In this document: positions 34,860 to 45,999 of the stretch, piece after piece | Numbering within the stretch: the first letter of the stretch is position 1 | Layout of the letters: every line of letters starts with the position of its first letter | Source of the DNA: Maratus speciosus | Taxonomy: Eukaryota; Arthropoda; Arachnida; Araneae; Salticidae | Assembly: GCA_963932465.1 (NCBI GenBank) | Contig: OZ010792.1 | Span: 283,757,836-283,821,835, forward strand | DNA: 64,000 nt | Reading direction: 5' to 3' | Translations under genes and position numbers: made by a program | The notes under the pieces: generated by a model | What the model was told of the DNA's origin: nothing | Databases searched by the model: none | Seen by the model: the letters and a program-made list of their open reading frames with translations, nothing else

Positions 34860-35560
34860 GAGAGTTCTATAATCAGGTTAACGCGATTATGAAAGTTATA
34901 TTTAACTGTCTCAATATATATATATATATATATATATAATGCAAAGAGAAATTTCATTCCGGCCGCTTATATCTTGAGTTCTGCCGAATAGATTTTGACA
35001 GGACTTACATTGTTAGTTAGATATTTTTTCAGAAAAGATGTTAGTATAAAACATAACGTTCTACGTTGCTTAGTAAAATAATTATGGGGAAAGTTCTAAA
35101 TCAGATGAACCCAATTTTGAAAGATTTGCTTTTTTAAAGGTTCCACTGAATGAATTTTTATTGGATTTAAACTGTTAAATAGATCATTTTTAGGGAAGGT
35201 TTCGGTATATTTTCCAGTTTAAAAGATTTTGCTAAGTGGATTTCGATGGAACTTATTGGTTAGTTAATTTTTCAGTGAATGTTTTAGTATCAAGCACATA
35301 CCATTCGCTGTTGCTTGGTTGTTAGGTTGCTTGATTGTAGAATTATAGATGAAAGTTCTAGAATCAGGCGAACCCAATTATTATTAACGATCAGCCTTTT
35401 CAATAAGTCCAATTAACAGATTCTGATGAGACTTGCATTGATAATTTTTCATGAACGCTTTTAGTATATTACATGTTGTTCTATTGTTATTTATTAAATC
35501 CTACACTAACAGATCAACTAAAGAAATTGGTCCTTAACAGTCTAAATTTTGTATGACTCA
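34860..35560 (+). repeat. Tandem repeat inside the Helitron-like element, about 250-bp unit
   Basis: Units recur with gttctaaatcagatgaaccc, gaaagatttgc, a ttagttagatatttttcag-like string, and cgttctacgttgcttag. Copies lie near 34870, 35095 and 35350, with one more at the hAT insertion point (16530-16557 joined to 33688-33730). A (TA)n tract at about 34915-34940 sits in the first unit. Confidence 0.75.
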
Positions 35561-35732
35561 ATAAAAGATATAATAGCGTAATGACATTCATATTGCTTTC
35601 AGCAATTCGGTTGGATACACCAGGTAAATGTCCATATTGCTTTAAAACGCATGATCAAATTCACAGATATATTTTGTTTCATTCAAGATTTCTTTAGAAA
35701 AACCGACCAGCGTAGCGGGCGAAGGCAGCTAG

Positions 35733-35877
35733 TTTGATTATATTACACTGCTTTATACATAATGAAATTAGTATGCGTCACTGAGGTGGACAGCAACATG
35801 GTTTCTATTGAGTACAGAAAAAGTAACAATTATAATAGTTTACGAGAACGCACAAAGGGATTCCGTTACATTATGAT
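35733..35877 (+). repeat. Repeat R, middle part of the split copy
   Basis: Starts with ttgattatattacactgctt and contains aatgaaattagtatgcgtca, as at 13600-13660. It is bounded by the Helitron 3' end on the left and a hAT insertion on the right. Confidence 0.85.
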
Positions 35878-37464
35878 TAAAGATCAACCGAAAACTCGGT
35901 TTCGTTTTCGTTTTCGGCCCAAAATCTGCTTTCGGCGAAAATGCGACTGAAAATTCGGCCAGACCGAAACTCAACCGAAACAATCAGTATTTCACAAATC
36001 TCTTTTCTTTCTTCGGAAATTTTCAGCATTACTCATCGATTTGAGCTTTATCGTCTCAAATGAGACTATTTATTGCTACGAACTTAGTTGTTTACGGTTC
36101 ATTATCAATCATGACTGAATCAAGACGTGAATGCAAATTATAAAGCAAGCAATGCATATATAACTAAACTTTTTCACGTGCTTATTCAGGGATCTATTTA
36201 GGAATAATTTCGGATCCTTTAAAGGACATTTCACAAAATTGTTCATCTCAAAACAGGACTCTTCACAAAAATTTTCATCTCAAAACAGGACTCTTCACAA
36301 AATTATTTCTTTTAAAAATAGGAATTTTACAAAAAATTTTCATCTCTAAATCCTTTTGCAAATTTAATCACTTAAAAGTAAAATCTGACCTGACACTTTT
36401 ACGTATAAAGGAAAATATATGTATTTTACATGCATATATCATCTGAAGAATGTATAAACAAGAACCTGAACATAACGATCATTTCAAATTCACAAAATTA
36501 TGACTAAATTTTTCACAAATGTGAAAAGCAGTTCACAATTTTACAAAAACAGGACCCTGGAGGAAAAGTCTGGACAGACCACTGTTATTAAAAGCTGAAG
36601 ACATAACCAGGCCCTGACTATCGCAAGGGCACCTGGGGCCCATGCCCTGGGCACGAAATTTCTGAGGGGCACAAAATTTTTCAGAATTCCATCTAAATTT
36701 CCATTAAAAAAATCATAATTGTGAAAAATGTGATATTTGATATATTAATACGATGAAATGACAAAAATATATCAATGTATGATTAAAAACACATTTCAAT
36801 AAATAATAGGCAAAAAAAAATTATTTTTTTTTATACCTAGAACCATTTTTCAATTTACCAGAAAACTCAATTTTTTTTTAAGTTGTCTCTTTTTGAATAA
36901 ATGACTAATATGTAAAAAAACTAGTATTTGTAAATCAGTCTAAGGGGGCACGAAAAATTGAAAGTGCCCTGGGCACAGAAAGTTGCTAGTCGGGCCCTGG
37001 ACATAACGGTAATAGAAAATTTACAGTTTGAAACCGCAGAAGTGTTTCGAATGCTCTTTGAGAAAGTTCTAGTATAACAGATGATCATTTACAGATATCA
37101 TTATAAAGGATAAATCGAGGTGTGTATACATAAAACTAAAATATTTTTTAATTAAATGAAATTGGTATAGTGAGAAAATCCTACTGTGTCGTTGATGAAT
37201 TAATTTCGTTTTATTTTGTATGAAAATAAAAAGTTTTGGGTCTAAGGCACAGAGAGCCAATTTGGGCCAGACGTATAATTAATTAATAATTATGTACATT
37301 TAATGAATACGCATAATTAATTAATAATTATGTATGTATTTATTACTTTAATGCATACAATTTAATTACATTAAAAAAATTTTGGGATATCTTCGTTTCG
37401 TCCGAAAATAGGAAGATCACCGAAATTCGGTTTCGGCCTTAAAAACCTGTTTTGGTCAGTCCTT
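35878..37464. mobile_element. 1.6-kb hAT-type element in repeat R
   Basis: Ends TAAAGATCAACCGAAAAC and GTTTTGGTCAGTCCTTA are imperfect inverted repeats. The duplication attatgat is perfect on both sides (35870-35877, 37465-37472). Both sub-terminal regions have cggtttcg strings. It contains the MITE at 36608-36999 and no transposase. Confidence 0.9.
36608..36999. mobile_element. hAT-type MITE, 392 bp
   Basis: Ends CAGGCCCTGACTATCGCA and TTGCTAGTCGGGCCCTG. The duplication gacataac is perfect on both sides (36600-36607, 37000-37007). gccctgggcac occurs near both ends. Confidence 0.94.
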
Positions 37465-37472
37465 AATTATGA

Positions 37473-37740
37473 TTATATGGGGCAAAGTCGTTTGCAGTGT
37501 ATTTTAATGGTGTCACATTATTTCAAGGATAATGCAATTGATATTCATTACTGAGGTGCGATAGAACATTATTTTTATAGATGATAGAGTGCGTAGAATT
37601 TATCATTTATTTACAGAGACACCCTCAAGAATTTGGTTTCAGTACTAAATTACGTCAAGCCATAAATGCTGCGTGTGCGTGTTCAGCTGCGATATGATTT
37701 TGCTAAGTAAACAATTTGGAAAGGCATTTGTAATCTCAAT
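37473..37740 (+). repeat. Repeat R, last part of the split copy
   Basis: Reads gtcgtttgcagtgtatttta, then ttcattactgaggtgc, then a second partial R unit (gcgtagaatttatcatttat). It matches 48285-48380 and 44070-44150. Confidence 0.8.
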
Positions 37741-37749
37741 TTCAGGAGT

Positions 37750-38299
37750 TAGAGTCAGGAAGGAGGGGTAATTATAATCACTTCGTATATTTTCAACATT
37801 GTTATTATTATTTTTTTTTACTTTTTTCTATTTGGAAAAGTGGTGTTTTTAGTACATAGGAAGCAACTTTGACTCTTTAAGAACACCTTATAAAAGTTTT
37901 AATTGTCATAACTATTTTTTTAATTAAAAGGATGGTTATAATTACTCCACCAAAAACTCACAATCACAAAAGTCTGGGATAATTAAGGCCACTAGTGGTG
38001 AAATTATGACCACTATATTTTCTCTTTATATTTGCCTATACACATTTGTTTGGGGTAATTGAGACCACTTTCAACTCCAAAGTGACAAATCCATTTATCA
38101 AAAATTTTGATAGACTTAGTTTCAAATTGCTATTCGGATCCCAAAAAGGCTTCAGACTAGTGATAAAGAATATCTAAAATAAAATATGCATTATGAGGTT
38201 AATATCTAAGCTTGAAACAAAATTTTACCATGCACAGTTTTCTCCAATATGGCGGTGGTCACAACTACCCCTTGGTCATAATTACCCCTCCTGACCTTA
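37750..38299. repeat. MITE-like inverted-repeat element, borders uncertain
   Basis: Left end agagtcaggaaggaggggta; the right end reads acccctcctgacctta, its reverse complement. Interior repeats of a taattaaggccac-type string occur. No matching 8-bp duplication was found, so the termini may be off by some bases. Confidence 0.6.
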
Positions 38300-38735
38300 C
38301 CATAAATAGTTCAAAAAATACTCGAATTCCTTAGTGCACACTGCATATGATCTGTAGGTCTGTATATACTATACTGCATAGCATGCTAAAATTTTACATC
38401 AGTTAAGGGGGCAGTTTATCTTTTCAACAATTTTGTTTATTTTAAAAAATATGGCTCAAATTGTGAACTCACTGTATTTCATTGTTGAAATAAAAGTACT
38501 TTTTGAAAAAAATATTAACTGGATATTTAATTAAAATTTTAAAAATTTATAAAAATTTTAATTTTTTTAAATCCCTACTATTTTTTAAAAAAATTATATT
38601 TTTGCCCAATTTTTTTAAAGATTTTAAAATATGTATTACAAAAGACACATCTAATATTAATAATTATCGACATAAGCATGTTATGTGTGTATGTTATAAG
38701 CATATAATGTTTATAAGCAATTTTATTTAATGTAT
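38300..38735. other. Non-coding AT-rich stretch
   Basis: Very A/T-rich with no convincing gene. The 75-codon ORF at 38503-38730 is of biased composition (Lys/Ile/Phe) and unlikely to be real. Confidence 0.5.
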
Positions 38736-39498
38736 TACACTATGACGCAAAAGTTTAGACAATGAAGAAATTCTTACATACTTTGAAAAATATTTATTCA
38801 ATTTTCAAATCACTGCTTGAAATTAATGTGCTGTAGTGATGGGCGATTTCGATTTTTTTAATCGATTTAATCGATACTATGGCCAACTCGATTTAATCGA
38901 TACTATAAATTTTTTAATCGATGTCTCTAAAGGTCATATCATTTTCATTTTCCTTCAAAAATTTAAGGTCAAGTAGTTGGATGTCCAATCCCAAAACTTT
39001 CTTCTGTATCATAAATATTAAAACTTCAAAATTCGCTATCACAGTGTCAAATTTAAATAACCTATACCCATCATGAGGATCCAAAAGTATAGGTTCGTTG
39101 AAATATGTGTATTTAAAAAATATATATAAGAATCCCATTTTCCTAACAAATCATTGAATTTCGGCCCACACCCTCTTAGATGTGTGCAACGGAAAATCCC
39201 AGTTCAAAGGGCATAAAAGCGACACCTGTTGGGTAGTATACACCCAAGCTTAATAAGGATCTATTTATACGACAGTGTAACAGAATATGAAGTTTGATTA
39301 AATTCCGTGCATTAGTTTTGAGATATGGCTATCATGAATATCATGAAAAAAGCAGTATAGCAACGCAGCCTATTACATGATTAACACGAAAGACTCGGAA
39401 ACAACTTACGTCAATGACTAACAGAATATTAAGTTTGATGACATTCCGTTCATTACTTCTTGAGATGTTATCGCAAACATTGTGCAAACCCTGAAAAA

Positions 39499-39695
39499 CA
39501 GTGTTGAATTCAGGGGCTGGTACGGGTGGACCCCCCCCCCCAGAACATTGAAATGTCCCCTAGGGAGATTTGAGATTTTATGCTTAATGGACGAAAGTCC
39601 ATCCCCCCCCCCTTGTAACTCTAGAATGTTCCTCGCCAGAACCATAGAAATCCCCCCCCCCTCCCCCCGGAGAAAAATGTCTGAATTCAACACTG
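39499..39695. mobile_element. hAT-type MITE, family F, copy 2
   Basis: Ends CAGTGTTGAATTCAGGGG and GTCTGAATTCAACACTG. The flanks ctgaaaaa and ttgataaa match at 6 of 8. The C-run rich interior makes overlapping spurious ORFs on both strands. Confidence 0.85.
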
Positions 39696-39853
39696 TTGAT
39701 AAAAGCGCATGGCAGCGCAATTTGTTATATCATTTACACAAAAACCTAATCATGGATAACTTATGGCATTGTCTAACAGAATATTAAGTTTGATGAAATT
39801 TCGTTCATTAGTTCTTGAGATATTATCCCTAAAATTGTTTAAATCCTGAAAAA

Positions 39854-39999
39854 CGTGTTGAATTCAGGGGGTGGCCCGGGTGGGTGACATTCCTCCCCCC
39901 GCAACAAAGCATAAAATCTCAAACTTTCTGGAGGGCATTTGAGTGTTTCGGGGGGCAGGAGAATGTCACCCACCCGGGCCACCCCCTGAATTCAATACT
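39854..39999. mobile_element. hAT-type MITE, family F, copy 3
   Basis: Nearly perfect hairpin: GAATTCAGGGGGTGGCCCGG at the left and its inverse at the right. The left flank is ctgaaaaa, as in copies 2 and 4; the right flank has lost the duplication. Confidence 0.82.
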
Positions 40000-40080
40000 T
40001 TTTTGTACATTAAAAATTGATGAAATTTCGTTCATTAGTTCTTGAGATATTATCCTTAAAATTATTTAAATCCTGAAAAA

Positions 40081-40264
40081 CGTGTTGAATTCAGGGGATG
40101 GCCCGGGAGGGTAACATTCCTCCCCCCTCCCCTCCCCGCAACATTCAAATGCCCCCCAGAAAGTTTGAGATTTTATGCTTTTTGTATATTAAAATGTACA
40201 AAAGTCCAATCCCCTCCCCCTCTGAACTGCCCCTCCCGGAGAAAAATGTCTGAATTCAACTCTG
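40081..40264. mobile_element. hAT-type MITE, family F, copy 4
   Basis: Ends CGTGTTGAATTCAGGGG and GTCTGAATTCAACTCTG. The flanks ctgaaaaa and ctgataaa match at 7 of 8, at the same place in the tandem unit as copies 2 and 3. Confidence 0.85.
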
Positions 40265-40959
40265 CTGATAAAATCAGCATAGCAACGCCCCCTGTTGGTC
40301 GATTTACACCGAAACCTAATAAGCAGCAATTTATGCCAACGTCTAACTGAATGTGGTTTTATGAAAATCCGTGTATTAGTTCTTGAGATAGATCTATTGC
40401 GAAAATCGGGGAAAATGCAGCATAGCAGCGCCACCTGCCGGTAGATTTACATCAAAACCTAATCCTCAACAACTTATGTCAACGTCAAACTGAATCTGAA
40501 GTTTGGTGAATATTCGTGCATTAGTTCTTGAGATAGCAATCTTGCAGAAATCATGAAAAATGCAGCATAGCAGCGCCACCTGTTGAGCGATTTTCACCAA
40601 AAAGTAATCAGCACCAAATTATATGAAGGTCTAACTGAATCTAAAGTTTCAACAGATTCCATGCATTAGTTCTTGAAATAGACCGCTCACAATTTTTTTG
40701 TCAGAGACAAACAAATAGACAGACTGACAGACAAAAAATTTATAAAAATAGTCAAATCGTATTCCAGACAAGAAGTTCTAAAACTATAAATCCTTAGAAA
40801 CCGGAAGTCGAAAATTTTCACGAAAACAACACTTTATTTTTCTAAAGACAAAAGAAAGCAAGAAAAGATGAACGCATCGATTCTGCCCTTGGATCAGAAA
40901 CGGCGAATCGATTCAGTTCAGATTCGATGCCGATGTCGATCTTCAGATGCGATCTTCAG

Positions 40960-41085
40960 AATCGTTATTTTTTTGATTTACTTCAATCCTTTAGATGCAA
41001 TGTCGAATCGTTATATTTTGATTTACTTCAATTCTTTAGATGCAGTGTCGAATCGTTATATTTTGATTTACTTCAATTCAAATCG
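40960..41085. repeat. 45-bp tandem repeat, about three copies
   Basis: Unit tcgaatcgttatattttgat continues to tagatgcagtg. Because 45 is divisible by three, it produces a repeated 15-residue pattern in the overlapping ORF, which is not evidence of a gene. Confidence 0.85.
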
Positions 41086-41199
41086 CATCGCGGTCGATCC
41101 ACGATTCGGGTTGAATCAATTCTTCCAATTTTGCTGTTTTAGTGCCAGAATTGCTGTAAAATTTTGTATAAGAGCCTTTTTTTACTTTCTAGGTTAAAT

Positions 41200-41406
41200 C
41201 AGGGTTGAATGCAGGTATTTTTCTCAGGGAGGGATTTATGCGACTCCGGTCGGGATTGGGGGCGGGGGGGTGTATTTCAGAGTTCCGTAATGGGGGGGGG
41301 TGCACATTTGTCCATTAAAAAGCATAAAATCTCAAAACTTACGGGAGGGACATTTCAATGTCCCGCGAGGGATGTCCTCCCGGGCTACCCCCTGAATTCA
41401 ACACTA
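41200..41406. mobile_element. hAT-type MITE, family F, copy 5
   Basis: Starts CAGGGTTGAATGCAGG and ends CCCCTGAATTCAACACTA. The duplication ggttaaat is perfect on both sides (41192-41199, 41407-41414). Confidence 0.92.
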
Positions 41407-41414
41407 GGTTAAAT

Positions 41415-42639
41415 CGTTATACTTTTGTTTAGAAGCCTAGTTATTCAGGTTACTAGTTTATTATATTGTATTTTTCAAGTTCGTCCCTTCTAATCTCTCC
41501 CCCCCCCCTCTCCCCTTTTCCTCGCTAATCTTAATTTACAGGGCCTTTCAAAATTTGCATGCATTTTTTAAAATGTCCAATTCTTGTTCTATTTTATTAT
41601 AAAGCCACATTTTGAAACCTTGACCAAAGATATTTTTGAGGTCGCCCCTCCGACCGTTTGGGGCTTACCTGCTCCCTCGGGGTGGGGAGGGGGATATTTT
41701 TTGTTTCTTCCAAACCATATCGTATAACATATCGTTGGAAAGCTTTTAATGTGATCTTTTATTTTCTGTCTCTAGCCTTCCTTCTTTTTGGTAAGGGTCA
41801 ATCGTGCTCCAACTTTTGTATTGATATTTTTGACAGTAATTTCAAAGGAATATATATTTATTCTTTCGGATGTACTGTTTTAAAGGCAGAACTGCTGTCA
41901 AATTTGGCATAAGAGCCTTTTTCTTTCTAGGTTAAATTGTTAAATTTTTAGTTTAGGAGCCAAGTTATTTGGGTTACTAGTTTATTAAGCTGTACTTTTC
42001 CAGTTCGTCACCAATACATTCCCCCCCCCCCCATCCCAATTTTCTTAATTATGGTCCAATTTCAATGGGACCTTTTTTGACATTCTTCCCGAGTCATTTG
42101 TTTACCAACTAAACACTGATATTATATCTGCAGCTCTTGGTGAGCACTATTTATGAATGGTAATAACAAATTTCGTCTCTTTTCCATTTTAAACTTATCA
42201 TTCTTGGTTTAAAGCCACGTGATTCAAGGTTCTCGTTAGTTAAGCGGTATTTCACATGTTTGTCAAAGTGTTTGTGTAAGTTGTATTATAAAAATTCCAG
42301 TCGTTTACAACCAAACTTACTGATTTATGATACCTTGAATTTTATGAAATTTCAGAGCTTTCCGAAACTAAAGGATCCCCTGTATGTTATTAATTTTTTT
42401 CAAGGGTGTAGGTATGAAAATACGTGCTAAAATGCTTTAAAACCTTGAGAATTTTGTACTGTTTTAAAAGGGGACCACATCTTAGAATGTAAGGGGCGTA
42501 AAAATTCGAAACTTGGACAGGGCGATGCAAAAAAAAAAAAAAAAATTCTCCTTTCAGAAATTCGAAAAAATATTATCTTAATTACAAGCTGAGATATTAA
42601 TTATTATTTCACTAATTAGTTTATTTCTATTAAATGCTT
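41415..42639. other. Interior of hAT element B, repeated non-coding blocks
   Basis: The block around 41150-41520 recurs at about 41885-42060 (gctgtaaaattttg/gctgtcaaatttgg, taagagccttttt, gttactagtttatta). catatcgttggaaagctttt at 41725 recalls the array motif of element A. No gene. Confidence 0.6.
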
Positions 42640-43480
42640 TTTTTTTAAGGCAGTCACGTGATTTTTTATAGCAGCATTAACGTTTTCTACCGTTTAGCGT
42701 GCGGTTCTTTGACGGCGGGCTGAGATAATTACTACCTTTTCAATATCAAAAATTTTATAAGTGTTCATACCACTATTTTCGAATAGTAATTTCACAAATA
42801 TCTTGAATTCTTGCTTAAGACTACCACCCCCTAGATTAATGTATCTTCGGATAGGTTGTATAAAGGAGTTTAGTTTAGATACACTTTTGTTTTGAATAGA
42901 CTGCGCTCCCTGGTGGTGGAATATAGAACTAACAGACCGCGATTTCATTTAAAGTAGAAAATCTAACAAGGCGATCTGTTCGAAACTTTAAGATAGTTTA
43001 TAACACATAAGAAAAAGTTTACAAAAGAATGGTGCGAAAATTTCGGGAGGTGGGGGGGGGGAAAGGCCGCTAGAAATTTTTTTAAACCTTAGCGTTCCTT
43101 ATCGTTTTAGGTGGGGTTTTTTGACGGAGTCCTGAGATAAATGCTACTTATTAAATATAAAAAAGTCAAAAGTTTAGTTACCACTATTTCCGAATAGTAA
43201 TTTCGGCAAATAGCTTATTTTTTTTATCAAGATTGCCACACTCTTGAGTAATATATCTACTGATAGGTTGTTTAACGGAGTTTCGTTCACAGTTTTGTTA
43301 GGAATAGAGTGCGCACCCTGGTGGTGGAATCTGGAACTAACATAACACGATTTTTTTAAAATTAGGAAATCTAACAATGCGATCTGTTTTAAACTTTAAG
43401 ATTGTTTATAGCACATGATAAAAAATTATAAAAAAGAATGGCGCGTCACATTTCGGGGGGGGGGGATAGAGGGGAGGGGC
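42640..43480. repeat. About 430-bp tandem duplication in hAT element B
   Basis: Two units share ccctggtggtggaat, gaatagtaatttc, gataggttgt and aatctaacaa landmarks. It is related to 24178-24780 of element A. G runs follow at 43450-43640. Confidence 0.82.
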
Positions 43481-44009
43481 AGAACAAAATTAGAAAATAT
43501 AAGAGGGCGATTTGTTTGAAATTTTAAGATAGTTTATAACACATAATAAAAAATTTTTAAATGATGAATGTCAAAAATTGGGGGGGGGGGGAGGTGAGCG
43601 CATTTTTCCGACCCGGTGGGCAAAGTGGGGGGGGGGTACACCTGTACGGTGCTGTAGGCAGCGGGAACCCGGTTCGCGGTTCGGTCGCTTCGAGATTTCA
43701 TTTTAGGGGGAACCCGCTAGTTACTAGCTATAATGTTAAAGATTTCCAAGCAATATACATGTGCGTTTACTATCCTTCTAAGACAGTAAAATTAATTTAT
43801 TTTTATTTCTTCTGAGAAAACTAAATTTTCACGTCTTGCAGCGACGATTTTTTTTTTTTCTTATATAAAAGAACTTTAATAAACTTTGCTAGTTACATTA
43901 TTAAACTCAAATTGTAAGAATACTAAATCGGTTCTTATGGCAACGTGAAATGTGAATTATGTCCCTGAAAATTAAAATTTTAATTCAGGCTGGAAGAAAA
44001 TCACAATGA

Positions 44010-44180
44010 TTTAATTACAGGCACAGTCAAAAGTTTTCCGTTACATTACGGCCATGGGAAAAAATTATTTCAAGTGCATTTTAAGGATGTTACAGACTTT
44101 CGAACAGAATGAAATTGATATGCACTTATGAAGTGCACTGTTATAGTACGAGCGCACCACATTTGCCACGTTTGACGCGC
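44010..44180 (+). repeat. Repeat R fragment inside hAT element B
   Basis: Reads aaaagttttccgttacatta, ttcaagtgcattttaaggat and aatgaaattgatatgcactt. Its reverse complement is at 12900-13070. Confidence 0.85.
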
Positions 44181-44697
44181 AATTTCTAACTTATATTTAA
44201 CCGAGATCTTTCTTAAAAAATAAATTTAAATAAAATCTAAATTACAATATTAGTAAAATTGCATCTTAAAACTAATAATTTAAAAGTTAAAAACTTTATT
44301 ATTTGACTCAAAGGTCTGGGCTTACGACTGGGCCCCTGACTTTGTCTACCCTCTAAATGTGAGGTATGGGAGGTGGTCGCTACGGCTCTGCTGATTCGCT
44401 AAGTTTTGAAATTAATATTTTTGAGCTTATCTGTGCGAATCTGTGACTATCGAAATATCGATTCTAGAATTTGAGAATCGATTCTTATTGTGATCGATTC
44501 AGTTTTATACGATGTCGATTTTAATCGATTCCTGAATTTTCCAGAATCGCCCATCACTAATGTGCTGTACATATAAACAATATTTATAACAAAGAAAAGT
44601 GGAATTGTGCATATTGCAATAAATTAAATGGCAACAAAAATAAACTGCTGTCTCAAAAGTTTAGACACAAATTAAATAAAATCGAAATAAACAATTT

Positions 44698-45711
44698 TTA
44701 AAACCTGGTTGCGCATCCATGCTTATGTATTACGTCATATACACGAGATTGCATGGAAGAAACTAAATCTTGCATAGTTTGTGGATCGATATCGTACCAT
44801 GCATTCTCAATAGATGTCTTAAGTTCCTTTTCAGAAGAGTATTGTCTAGCGTTGCTATAAACTTTGCGACACATGATGCTCCAAAGGTTTTCTATAGGGT
44901 TAAGATCTGGGCTACATGCTGGCCAGTCGAGAACTCTTATATTATGGGAATTAAACCAAGATTTTGAATGTTTTGCAGTGTGAATTGAAGCATTGTCTTG
45001 CTGAAATTCCCACTGAGGACCCCCTAGAAGCTCAGCAAATGGCAGTAGGTTTTCTTCTAATGTCTGTGTATAATGCTGTGAAGTTTGACGACCACTGGTG
45101 AAGGTCAGAGATACTTGTCCATTATAGCAAAAGGCTGCCCAAACCATCACCGAGCCCCCTCCTTGTCTGCGACTAAAAAAACGTTGAGGTTCCTTCCGCA
45201 AGTCATGCCAATACGATAAACAACCATCTGGACCATCCAGATTCCACTTTTTTTCATCGCTAAATATGACTGACTGCCATTTCTCTCCATATGACATATG
45301 CTTTCGAGCCCACATAAGTCTTTGTAACTCATGATGTGGTTTCAGAGCTGGTTTCTTCTGCATTTTGCTATAAACGATTGTTCCTTTTTCCAAAATTCGT
45401 CTACGAATCGTATCCTTTGATACAGAGAGTCCCGATGAGCTTTGAACTCCACGTACGCTCATTTGTTGAGTACTCGCTAGTCTTTGTATCAGGCGATCCT
45501 CTCGTACATTTGTCACACGTGGCCTCCCAGACCGACATTTTGCTTTATATTCGGAACCACTCGATAAAACTAGATAAATAGATTTTTTTGACCTATTAAT
45601 AATAGCAGAAATTTCAGAAACGCTCTTCCCTTCACCTTTCAACTGCCAAATCCTTGAAACCTCATTCACTTGAATTTCTTTAGCTCTCGGCATGTCGACT
45701 ATGAAGCGCAA
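44698..45711 (-). CDS. Tc1/Tc3-type transposase (DD34E), intact
   Basis: 337 aa from the first ATG; the Met at codon 7 (MPRAKEIQ, start at 45693) is the likelier start because related transposases begin there. The N-terminal helix-turn-helix spans about residues 14-48, a GRPR motif lies at 62-65, and a second HTH at about 72-108. The catalytic triad is D152 (IFSDEKKW), D239 (QQDNASIH) and E274 (NPIENLW), with exactly 34 residues between D239 and E274. The GGGSVMVW block is at 184-191. There is no stop or frameshift and the terminal repeats are intact, so this copy could encode active protein. However, its own element is split by a 5.7-kb insertion near the left end, lengthening the distance between the ends. 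It would act in the nucleus, cutting and pasting at TA. Confidence 0.95.
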   Translation of the reverse strand: MRFIVDMPRAKEIQVNEVSRIWQLKGEGKSVSEISAIINRSKKSIYLVLSSGSEYKAKCRSGRPRVTNVREDRLIQRLASTQQMSVRGVQSSSGLSVSKDTIRRRILEKGTIVYSKMQKKPALKPHHELQRLMWARKHMSYGEKWQSVIFSDEKKWNLDGPDGCLSYWHDLRKEPQRFFSRRQGGGSVMVWAAFCYNGQVSLTFTSGRQTSQHYTQTLEENLLPFAELLGGPQWEFQQDNASIHTAKHSKSWFNSHNIRVLDWPACSPDLNPIENLWSIMCRKVYSNARQYSSEKELKTSIENAWYDIDPQTMQDLVSSMQSRVYDVIHKHGCATRF

Positions 45712-45999
45712 TCGTTTGCAGAACTTAAGTACTCCAAATTTGTGACATCATCGATTCTAAATTTGCATATGCCAGCGAATATTCAAAGAAATTTAGAATA
45801 GTGTCTAAACTTTTGCGACAAGCACATTTGAATTTTTATGAAAAAAATTAGTATTATAGCAAATAAAGCGACTGTCTTTTGTACATAGCATTTTAAATCA
45901 GTTTTTGAATATATTTACAGGTTTTTGTAATTCTGACGTCATAATTCTACATTTTAAAGCTGAATGACGTCATTGTCTAAACTTTTGCGTCATAGTGTA

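Larger units (their letters stand above)
14810..35732 (+). mobile_element. Helitron-like non-autonomous element, host to the 17-kb hAT
   Basis: Begins TCTATATATATAAAAG after an A and ends CTAG before a T, as Helitrons do (5' TC, 3' CTRR, insertion between A and T with no duplication). The flanks 14800-14809 and 35733-35800 join into an uninterrupted copy of repeat R, which shows both ends are exact. Without the nested hAT element it would be about 3.8 kb. No Rep/helicase ORF is present, so it is non-autonomous. The 3' end is GC-rich (ccagcgtagcgggcgaaggc), but I could not draw a perfect terminal hairpin. Confidence 0.78.
39180..40690. repeat. Tandem array of about 145-bp units with MITEs embedded
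   Basis: Units share gcatagcagcgccacctg, gatttacaccaaaacctaat, gtctaactgaatctgaagtt and cattagttcttgagata. At least six units are recognisable. Three carry a family-F MITE after the same cctgaaaaa site. Confidence 0.88.
38834..44559. mobile_element. 5.7-kb hAT-type element B with satellite-like arrays
   Basis: Ends TAGTGATGGGCGATTTCGAT and CCAGAATCGCCCATCACTA. The duplication atgtgctg is perfect on both sides (38826-38833, 44560-44567). It is inserted near the left end of the Tc3-type element. Same family as 21272-26234. The interior consists of tandem arrays and five-family-F MITE material with no transposase. Confidence 0.95.
38738..45997 (-). mobile_element. Tc1/Tc3-type DNA transposon with intact transposase, split by a hAT element
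   Basis: Inverted terminal repeats of about 28 bp (CACTATGACGCAAAAGTTTA onwards) lie at both ends, flanked by TA (38736-38737, 45998-45999). A second, shorter copy of the repeat (aaaagtttagacac) lies sub-terminally at each end (44655 and 45800 regions), as in Tc3-like elements. Removing the hAT element at 38834-44559 and one duplication leaves about 1.5 kb, normal for this group. It encodes one transposase (44698-45711). Confidence 0.95.

Noticed and set aside
39418..39787. Proline/glycine-rich ORFs on both strands
   Set aside because: Produced by C and G runs in the family-F MITE; not conserved among the MITE copies.
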